The notes below the pieces were generated by a model. That model saw nothing but the letters and a program-made list of their open reading frames with translations. It was not told where the DNA came from and made no database searches. The translations under genes were made by a program, and so were the position numbers. From Isoperla grammatica (Eukaryota; Arthropoda; Insecta; Plecoptera; Perlodidae), in contig OX246738.1 of NCBI GenBank assembly GCA_945910005.1, forward strand, positions 21,888,686-21,952,685: 64,000 bases of DNA, given 5' to 3'. Positions 22,101-31,200 of this stretch are shown in pieces. How positions within the stretch are numbered: the stretch's first letter is position 1; every line of letters begins with the position of its first letter.

Positions 22101-25100
22101 GAAGTTTTGGGTTGGTTTATCTAGAACCAAACAAGGCAATTCAGGTTTGTTGCAACTACAAGTCTTATTGAGTGGGTGATTGGTTGCAGTTCTGTCACTG
22201 AAGTTTTGGGTTGGCTTATCTAGAACCAAACAAGGTGATTCAGGTTTGTTGCAACTACAAATCTTATTGAGTGGGGGAATAGTTGCAGTTCTGTCACTGA
22301 AGTTTTGGGTTGGTTTATCTAGAACCAAACAAGGCGATTCAGGTTTGTTGCAACTACAAATCTTATTGAGTGGGGGAATAGTTGCAGTTCTGTCACTGAA
22401 GTTTTGGGTTGGTTTATCTAGAACCAAACAAGGCGATTCAGGTTTGTTGCAACTACAAATCTTATTGAGTGGGGGAATAGTTGCAGTTCTGTCACTGAAG
22501 TTTTGGGTTGGTTTATCTAGAACCAAACAAGGCGATTCAGGTTTGTTGCAACTACAAGTCTTATTGAGTGGGGTAATAGTTGCAGTTCTGTCACTGAAGG
22601 TTTGGGTTGACTTATCCAGAACCAAACAAGGCGATTCAGGTTTGTTGCAACTACAAGTCTTATCGAGTGGGGGAATAGTTGCAGTTCTGTCACTGAAGTT
22701 TTGGGTTGGTTTATCTAGAACCAAACAAGGTGATTCAGGTTTGTTGCAACTACAAATCTTATTGAGTAAGTGATTGGTTGCAGTTCTGTCACTGAAGTTT
22801 TGGGTTGGTTTATCTAGAACCAAACAAGGTGATCCCGGTTTGTTGCAACTACAAGTCTTATTGAGTGGGTGATTGGTTGCAGTTCTGTCACTGAAGTTTT
22901 GGATCGGTTTATCCAAAACCGAATGAGATGGTTCCGGTTTGTTACAAATACAAGTCTTCTTAGGTAATTGAGTTGGTGAAGATTGAACTTTATTTTCCAT
23001 TGGTGTCTTCGAAGGTAATTTTGGTTTTTTACAATTACAAGTCTTACTAGGTGATCGAGTCGTAGATTTCCTTACACTGACAATCCTCAGTGGTGTTTCT
23101 TCATGCGAATTAGGTAATTTTTGTTTATGACAAATACATGTTTGATTGGTATTACTTGGTGGTTGTACCTCAAAAGAGTGTATTGTTTCTTGAATAGCTG
23201 TTGGCAAAAGTAGCACTGGTTGTTCAGAACTACACATACATCCTTTCAAACTTATTATTGGAGCTGATTCTGATGTTATAAGATTTGATGGTCTGTCTTT
23301 GTCGGTACTGTACAACGGACATATTTTTATTTCTTTTATCTCAGAATGATGACTGGATTGATTGGTGCCCAAACATTTGCCGTTTGTTTGGTCGTCCTTT
23401 GACATGGTTTCAATTCTGATATTTTGTGGTGAATAGATTGATATCTTATTATGTGTGTACTGCTTACACGAGGGCATGTCTCCACGTATTGGTGATGTTG
23501 GAGGCTCCTTGAATTGTGCACTACATGTGGGGTGAACTGGGTAGCTTTCAGGAGGCACAGCAGCTGTGATGTTGATCTGTTGGGGATAGGGAGCATAAAG
23601 TAGGGGAGAATAACGTTCTAGCCCATTGTCTTTCTCATCGTCATGTGTTCCTTTTTGTGCCTCGCACTTACACAAAGAGTTCCAGAATGGGGATGCATTG
23701 TCTGGCGGAGGGAAAGAACTAGGAGACCTATGTTTGGCAAGTGCCGGAGTTGGTGAAGGAATCCACGACGGTTTACTCTCTTTCTTATGTTCGTAGCCTT
23801 GGGGTTGGGAACGAGTTTGATTGAGTGCAGGGGCTACACTGGGCACCTCTTTGACATATGGATCAAATTGTGAAAGATCACGTGTGTGGTACGATTCGTG
23901 TCTTGAAGGTACTTCTTTCAATTCTATGGTGTGATGACTGCTCCCCGGAGTCTGTTGCTCATCTTCTTTGTTAAACTGTTGTAACCATGGAGTACCAAAC
24001 ATTGCAATGAACTTATCTGTAGCGGTAGTTTCCTGTTCTTCTGATGTTAGTGTGTTATTGTCATTAGACGGGTCTTTTAAAGACCATACCTCAGGCAATG
24101 GTAAACTTGTAGTCTCCACGAGTCTAGAGTACATCTCTTCATTTGATTCCTCAGGCGTAGGCTCAAGATTCATGCTCCATGTGGAAATAGGCTTAGACAC
24201 TTCCTCAGGCTTGATGCTCAATGAAGAAATATGCGGAGACGCTTCCCCAGGCTTGATGCTCAATGAGGAAATATGCGGAGACACTTTCTCAGACTTAATG
24301 CTCAATGACGAAATATGCGGAGACACTTTCTCAGGGTTGATGCTCAATGAAGAAATATGCGGAGACACTTTCTCAGGGTTGATGCTCAATGAAGAAATAT
24401 GCGGAGACACTTTCTCAGGGTTGATGCTCAATGAAGAAATATGCGGAGACACTTTCTCAGGGTTGATGCTCAATGAAGAAGTATGCGGAGACACTTTCTC
24501 AGGCTTGATGCTCAATGAGGAAATATGCAAAGACTCTTTCTCAGACTTAATGCTTAATGAGGAAATATGCGGAGACACTTCCTCAGACTTGATGCTCAAT
24601 GAGGAAATATGCGGAGACACTTTCTCAGGGTTGATGCTCAATGAGGAAATATGCGGAGACACTTTCTCAGACTTAATGCTCAATGAGGAAATATGCGGAG
24701 ACACTTTCTCAGGGTTGATGCTCAATGAAGAAATATGCGGAGACACTTCCTCAGGCTTGATGCTCAATGAGGAAATATGTGAAGACTCTTTCTCAGACTT
24801 GATACTGAATGAGGAAATATATAGAGATGGTATTTCTCTTGATGGTTGTTCCTCTACAGTCTCGGTGGCTGAGAGTATGCTTCCAACTAAAGATGGTTGC
24901 TCAAAAGGAGGTTCAAACGAGTCTCTATGTTCTTCATCGATTGTATCTAGTGGGTAGTGAGGGCACTCGAAGTGTGGCAACTCATACGGCTGATATTGTA
25001 CACTTGCTGATAACCGTTGTGATGCAGGTGGGTACTGAGGGGCCATGAATACGCTTGTATCATCGGGTTCTAAAATAACTCTTGTAAGGCGTCGATAGGT

Positions 25101-26255
25101 TTCCCCTGAATATTCTGGGGTTACAGCACACCATTTTGTTGATGTATCAACTGGGCTATTCACTGGTGCTTCCAAAACAGTCTGCTCAGATATTTCATCT
25201 ATGTCTTGTGAGGAATCTTGCAGGTGGATATTCAGTACAAATGTATTAGCTTCTGTATTAGTTTCAAGTGTTTTAGGTGCCTCTCCCATGTCTTCAACAT
25301 TTGGACTCACATTATCCTCGTCGTGTTGGTATGTAACGCTTTCACCAGAATCTGACGGTTCCACTCGTACCCAAACTTCAACCTTAGACTTTTTAGACTT
25401 CAGCATACCAATTGGCAACGGTAATCCGTCAACTCCCAGGAACTGCCAAAAACGACGCTTTGCAAATATGTTTCCTTCAGGCAAATTAACTTTTGAGGAT
25501 TCTCCTTCAATTGTTTCTGAACAAGTTTCACTTTCAATCTCTATAGTACTTGGTTCACTAAGCGTTCTAGACATTTCACATGTTTGCGTACAGTTGGATT
25601 CATTGCGGGCTTTCCGAGAGTTACAGTAACAAGGTGTACTCGTGCTTTTGTGTCTTTGTACATTTTCCCAGCAAGTCTTTGATTTATGTGGTGGGGGGTA
25701 AAAACACTGACATACTTTCTTTGGGATTCTTTGTACACCTTGCCTGCAACACTTCTCACTTTGTTTCCAAACCTTGGGGAGGCAAACATAATTCTCGTTA
25801 ATTCTTGTCTGAGCTGGCCAATTCATTTGTGTTTCATTATAAGAGTCAAATTGTGCATCTATACGAAGCAATCTATCAGATGGAATCTCATGGTCATGCA
25901 CTCTCTGCTTCATCAGGTGTGGCTGGTTCAATGTTTCATCCAACTGGCTGCAAGCACAGTTTTTCTTTTGAGATTTTAAATACCACTGAATCAACATATC
26001 TTGGTAACGATTTGGCAACCACGGATGTTTCTCTGGCAGTTTTGGGACCTCGTATGGTTGTTCAGCTCCTGTAAAATTATTTAGATCTTCAGATTCTGTT
26101 TGGAAAATGGTATTTCCATAATATTGTTGGTTGAGCTTTCCTTTGTACCTATTCTTCTTTTCTTGGACTTCTTCATCACTATTACATGAAGACTCTTGCT
26201 CAATGTAAATGATGTTCAACTTTCCAGGATTGCAGATATTTTGGTAAGTACCCAT
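18263..26255 (-). CDS. Large repeat-rich protein of about 2385 residues, unrecognised (2 exons)
   Basis: Exon 1 is 26255-19414, an unbroken frame of 6842 bases. Its end reads TTCCAG|GTAAAAC, a good donor in phase 2, and joins the acceptor TTTGCTTCCAG at 18579 in frame, adding exon 2 (18578-18263), which ends NNLNRNKK. Without splicing a stop follows at once. The start ATG has a stop three codons upstream and no AG between, so initiation there is favoured. The first 300 residues have scattered cysteine clusters and a well-ordered looking segment (KRRFWQFLGVDGLPLP). Three tandem arrays follow: 14-residue units at about 478-699, 33-residue units at about 1101-1539, 35-residue units at about 2078-2254. 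There is a recurring DPCFQE/DPCFKE motif near 1950-2080. It is hydrophilic, Ser/Pro/Thr-rich, with no signal peptide or membrane segment. I recognise no family, and most of it is probably disordered. Confidence 0.85.
19091..19128. repeat. (ATT)n microsatellite
   Basis: About twelve ATT units in the intron of the large repeat-protein gene. It may be a plain microsatellite or the tail of a retroelement; nothing beside it decides. Confidence 0.8.
19495..20022 (-). repeat. Coding array of 105-base units (5 copies)
   Basis: Five 35-residue units of the form SSRPSIYFSHIPAMP, SSSHELMNIVEDTKP, LPVVN. The three middle copies are identical in protein and almost identical in DNA, while the outer copies carry substitutions, so the array expanded recently from its centre. 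The period is a multiple of three, so copy-number change keeps the frame. Confidence 0.93.
21640..22955 (-). repeat. Coding array of 99-base units with a C-x-C motif (about 13-14 copies)
   Basis: Each 33-residue unit reads CSCNKPESPCLVLDK, PTQNFSDRTAT, IPPLNKI. About nine central units are near-identical and those at both ends are progressively diverged; two further weak units lie upstream (CNCKKPKLPS, CICHKQKLPN). The C-x-C-N-K-P-x-x-P-C motif in most units gives three regularly spaced cysteines per repeat. Metal binding or disulphide linking would be possible, but that is inference. Confidence 0.93.
24160..24825 (-). repeat. Coding array of 42-base units (about 16 copies)
   Basis: Units of 14 residues, HISSLSIKSEKVSP and variants (INPEKVSP, IKPEEVSP). 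Fourteen regular units are flanked by a diverged one at each end (YISSFSIKSEKESS, PISTWSMNLEPTPE). Ser and Glu/Lys alternate in a way that suggests an extended or phosphorylatable stretch. The DNA is a minisatellite inside the coding frame. Confidence 0.93.
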
Positions 26256-27463
26256 GGATTGTTAGGTACAGTTACCAGAAGAAACAAAGACAACTCTCTT
26301 CAAACCAAAACAAATTGTAAATAATACCCTCATAAATAAAATTGAATGCAGAAAATAGAACACAGCATTAGCATGGTTACTAGGCACAGAGCACTTTTAT
26401 TGTTAACAGTCATCAACAGTCCTGTGTAAAATGTATTGACGATTGCTTTGTTGAACTATATTTATTTTTGTTAGCTCTTTTAACAATGTAACAAAGGAAA
26501 AATACAATACATATTATATTTATTTACACAGATTTCTTAAGTTTAAGATAGGTTTTTAATATTTTTGTCTAACATTAAATCTTTAGTGGGTCTAAGGATG
26601 ATGAATGGAAGTGATCCACTCATTATTTGACCTTGGGAAACTATGTGAACATCATTCACTGACAATTTCTTATTAAAAAATAATGTATTTTGCAATACAA
26701 AATTATGTCTCTTGTTCGGGGTTGGACAGCCTGTGACATGTTTGTTGCCTTCATGATAGTGATGACTACAGCTTTCTTTATTTTTCTACTCAAGTCATTA
26801 CCTTCTTTTAAAATTATGTTTACTTCGTCTCATTTGATGCAGTGGTCCACAAGACTACAAAAATGTATTTTCAATAAAGACATATTAGGTGTGTGTTTTT
26901 TGTTTACTTCCCAGGTTAAAAGTCAACTACCCTATGTGTGGTGTTTTATTGTAATAAATGTGTATTTACTGTATTGCTACCAACTTGGTAGATTCCGGAC
27001 AAAATTTGAAAGAACTAGATGCGTTTCACTCACGATTGCTCTGTCCATGTCAAAATATTTTCCTATTTATTTTCTGCATGAAGTATGTGTAACATTCTTT
27101 CACTACAATGAAACATAAATTTTATTTTTTTTCTGTTGATTTTCAACTTATTCCGAGAGGGTTGAGGAGTGGGGTGGGGTAGTAGAAGGGGCTTTAAGAG
27201 AGGGGACATACAGACAAGTTGTTGGCAACTTGGGGTCATTGCCCAGGGTAGAACTTGCGAAGAAGGAATACGAGCAATTCAAAGATGGAATAAATATTCC
27301 AGAATAGCAGATATGATGAATATTTTACAGTTTTTCACGATTAGACAGAGAATAGCATAAAATGTACTTGTATTTATATTTAAAATTACCAACGAGACTA
27401 GGCCAGCATATCTTAATACAATGATTGAGTATCCAATATCCATGTAACAATCATGGGTATAAT

Positions 27464-27496
27464 CATTGAGTTTATTAGTGTAGAATAAACTCAATG
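27464..27496. mobile_element. 33-base remnant of the CATTGAG foldback family
   Basis: CATTGAGTTTATTAGTGTAG, the left end of the elements at 39569 and 51471, runs directly into AATAAACTCAATG, their right end. Exact 7-base duplications GTATAAT flank it (27457-27463 and 27497-27503). All internal sequence has been lost, or never arrived, while both termini and the target duplication are intact. Confidence 0.85.
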
Positions 27497-27791
27497 GTAT
27501 AATACTAGAGGACATAGAACTAACATTATAGTTGAATGAGTTGACAAATTAGCTACTCAGAAACGTGTTTTTTATTCAGGGTATTGTTTGTATAATATAC
27601 TTTTAAGTGAAGCTGTTAAAAAAGAATAGTGGATAGGATTTTTCAAAGCTGAATGTATAAAATTTGTTAAACAAGAATTTTATCTTTGAATAATTACTAA
27701 TTAGCCTATGGCTTTGTTGTATTGTCCAAATTTTATACTGTATTGATTGCTATATATGTATATATGTAGGAAATTATGATTATTGATTCTC

Positions 27792-27831
27792 CTTCTGGTG
27801 AACAAGACCGAAGCGTCGAAACGTCCAGAAG
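27792..27831 (+). other. Stable hairpin with GAAAC/GTC core, retroelement-like
   Basis: CCTTCTGG pairs with CCAGAAG, enclosing GACCGAAGCGTCGAAACGT. Motifs of the form TGATGAAGACC...GAAACGTC are familiar beside retroelement ends in animal genomes. The core resembles a hammerhead ribozyme (CTGGTGA instead of CTGATGA, GAAAC, GTC), but stem III cannot be formed, so I do not call it a ribozyme. Confidence 0.3.
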
Positions 27832-27898
27832 TTTTTGTGTTGTGTTTTTTGTTGTGTTTTCTACGCTATGCGGCCTGCCAAATGGTCTCAGGTAAGCT

Positions 27899-27947
27899 GT
27901 TGTATGTATGTATGTATGTATGTATGTATGTATGTATGTATGTATGT
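27899..27947. repeat. (TGTA)n microsatellite
   Basis: About twelve perfect TGTA units in the intergenic stretch upstream of the large repeat-protein gene. Confidence 0.95.
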
Positions 27948-28191
27948 GAAATAGCTACATGAGCTAAATAAAGTATAAATCTTAAGTGTAGAAGTGAAAA
28001 AAAACAACATAAAGTATACACTTGGAAATTGCTGTACATTTTTGAAGCACAGAGATACATGTATGCCTGGTGCGTAATCTCCCAATGGCGAAGTCAATGG
28101 TGAAGTTATTAATGAAAGCATTGAATTGGGAATTACATTTCATTTAGTTGTTTACTTTGTATTAAAGATAACAATAATGGTATCGGAAATA

Positions 28192-28197
28192 TTTATT
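28192..28197 (-). terminator. Poly(A) signal candidate for the THAP-C2H2 gene
   Basis: AATAAA on the - strand about 80 bases after the stop codon at 28275-28277. The position fits, but there is no direct evidence of cleavage. Confidence 0.4.
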
Positions 28198-28274
28198 TAC
28201 CACTTTAAATGTGATTAGTATAATATGTGCACAAGTTAAACAAAATAAATATGCTACCTAGATGATAAAACCAT

Positions 28275-31200
28275 CTAAGCTAATTTTGTGCTATCAAACA
28301 TAGAATCTCTCTTTTGGTGAGTATAATTACTACAAACGTGTTCCAAAAATTCACTTTTAGATATCACAACAACCCCACAGGAGTCACATTGGACTGACCT
28401 TTCTGAATGGAAGGTAGTTTGATGTCGAACTAAATTGCTTCTCACGAGGAACATTTCACCACAGGAGGGACAGGGATAAATTGTGTCGTCCCATTTTTGA
28501 AACGAATGGTCATTGCACACAGATTCAGTTTCACTGAATGTTTGTTCTTTGTCCATGGAATAACACAACACACTTTCATTGTCTATTTCCATGTGCTTGG
28601 AGAGGATGTTAAATGCACTATTGTTCAAATCTTTCGTAGTAGAACTGTAAGTGCTTTGATCACCTCGTGAATCAGTGTCTAAATGCCCAAGCAAGCTCAA
28701 ATGGTGAGGTGAATTTTTCACCATAGCAGCTTTTGATCGAACACCCTTCAATGCAGGAGTGGACCTAAAATACACAAGAACACTCAGTAAAATATTGTCA
28801 TGTACACTGAAGTACTGTAGTAGGAATGGGAACATTTTTCAAATTACAATTTAAGCACTGTCTGTAAAAAATAAAAATGTTGATTGTAAACCATTAGCTT
28901 TGCAGTGTTTACTTTAATGGAATTCTCATTCCTTATCGTACTAGATTAGTTGCGTGGCAGAATTCTGCTGTTGAGTTAGCTCTAGGTAAGTGGAAAAATT
29001 TAGAAATAAAACACTTTTGAAACATGTCAGAAAATTTTCAGTGTCATGTGCCCCCTCCCTCCCCTTTTGAAACATTTATTTCAGTTATTTTTCAGTTTTT
29101 TTTTTAATTTCAGGTTTTTAGATTTTGTTACTCGACCCAAAACCCGAAGTTATTTGTACTACCCGTTAGAGGTCTGCACGGGCCTAAAACTAGAGGCCCG
29201 GCCTGAGCCCGGTATTTCAGGCCCGGGGCTGTACCAGCTACAGCGGGCCTGTACTGAGTAAGTTAATCAAAGCTCAGGCCCAGGTCCGCCTGACGTGTAA
29301 ATTGGCCCGTAAAAGCCCGTTGAACTGTTAAAGCAGCAAGTTGATTTCTGTACTATTTGGCAAGGAATACGAATGAAATGGCGGTAATGAAAAGGAGATT
29401 AGATTAAACGAAATTAGTAACTATTGCCAGTCAAAGTATGTAAAGAGAAGATTTACACCAAAAATGTTGTGACCGGAAGTTTATACTATCAGGAAACTAA
29501 AGGGTTGTTTAAGTTTCAGGAATTTTAGTAAAAGAACATGTTACTTTTCTTTCATTGCAATTACCGACTTAAAAAAAATAATAAAATAAGCCCGAAAAAA
29601 TCACTCCTCGTTCAGTGATATGTAGGCCCAGCAGAACGATTCTGTATGGGCGACGATAACTTAATCCCCAGTTTTGCTGGAGGCTCAAGAACGTTGTGAC
29701 TCAAAAGTATTTTTTTTCGTCGGCAACTTTTGTTTTGTTATTTATATTATATTCTGGTGGCAACAAAATGGATTCGTGCATCGGTAATGTTTAGCTGCAA
29801 AGTTCCAAAGTTAAAAAATCCCAGGTCCAACCGGGAATTGAATGATAGACCTTCTGCATTGGAAGCAGAAACCCACCAGACCATAGAATAATTATACTGT
29901 ATATTCACCAACGTGTTCAGCCACACAAATCAACGAGCCATTGTTTGTTAATGTTGAACTTTTGTTGAACCTAATAATATTACATGAACAAATTTTTTTT
30001 AAAACAACGCTTATATTTAAATGCTCTGAAAAGTAAAAAATAAATTTTTGCCCAACAAATTTTGGCCTCACTCAAAAAATAATAAGCGTTGGGCGCTTTC
30101 GGCATTGACATAGATTACAGTATTCTGCTGTTTATGCAGGGAAAGCGCCCAACGCTTATTATTTTCCGAGTGAGGCAAAAATTTGTTGGGCGAAAATTTA
30201 TTTTTCACTTTTTAGTGCATTTAAATATAAGCGTTGTTTAAAAAAAAATATTTTTTCATGTAATATTATTTTATACTTTTTAGTCTTAAAGAATCTTGCA
30301 ATCGAATATGTGCTCACTGGATGTGTCCGAATTTAGAAGACTGCATACTTGTGTACTTGTAGGCCTACTTGTTAACTTCACTCGCAAACTAGCGTGCTCG
30401 CATTACAAACTTGAATTTCGTACATTTCCGTCCATGCACGCTCCAGCGGTCGGCCAACAATGCTTACGGAAAGTGGGATTATGTGGTTATGGGAGAATTT
30501 GGCAAGGTAACTAGGCCTAGGCTACATATTCTCTTCAATTGCAATTAAAAAACAGTTTTCAAATGTTATATCAAGGTTCATTGATGCACACATGATCATC
30601 ATCCACTAACCTTGATTTTTTTAATGTTTTTAATTGTTTAATTTTTTAATTGTTTATTTAATTGTTTTCAGCTCGATTCGACATTGGCAAGTGGGTGAAG
30701 TATCGATTCCCATATGAAACATTAATTAATTAATTATGATGAATTAATTTGAAATTTAGTAAATATGACAGTTGATTCATGTATTGTCATTAGGAATACG
30801 TCTGTGTGGAAAATTTCGGCTTGATCGGACATTTAGAAGTAGGTGAAATATCGATTCAAAGATTCCGTCCAGACAGACAGACAGACAAACAAAGCAAGCT
30901 AATATAAGGGTTGTAACAAGTGGGTGAAATATCGATTCCCATATAAAACATTAATTATGATGAATTAATTGAGAATTTAGTAAATATGACAGTTGATTCA
31001 TGTATTGTCATTAAGAATACGTCTGTGTGAAAAATTTCAGCTTGATCAGACATTTAGAAGTAGGTGAAATATCTATTCAAAGATTCTGTCCAGACAGACA
31101 GACAAACAAAGCAAGCTAATACCGGTATAAGCGTTGTAAAATGTCACAGCTTTGCACTTTGCCATCTCTTAGTGGTTTATTTTTTATTTTAATTATTTAT

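Larger units (their letters stand above)
26256..28274. other. Intergenic stretch between two minus-strand genes
   Basis: No gene is supported. It contains the 33-base foldback remnant (27464-27496), a hairpin with a GAAAC-GTC motif (27792-27831), a (TGTA)n microsatellite (27899-27947) and, near its right end, the poly(A) signal candidate of the THAP gene. Confidence 0.5.

Noticed and set aside
22180..22773. Open frame of 197 codons on the + strand with repeated GLSRTKQGDSGLLQLQ units
   Set aside because: It is the exact complement of the 99-base coding repeats of the minus-strand gene. A repeat whose period is a multiple of three keeps an antisense frame open by chance.
23968..24957. Open frame of 329 codons on the + strand with GLMLNEEICGDTFS repeats
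   Set aside because: Antisense shadow of the 42-base coding array. The minus-strand frame runs 6.8 kb, is spliced and has a start and poly(A) signal, so it is the real one.
26690..27118. 142-codon hydrophobic frame on the + strand
   Set aside because: AT-rich sequence biased to Phe, Leu, Ile and Val codons. No conserved motif, no splice sites and no context supporting a membrane protein.
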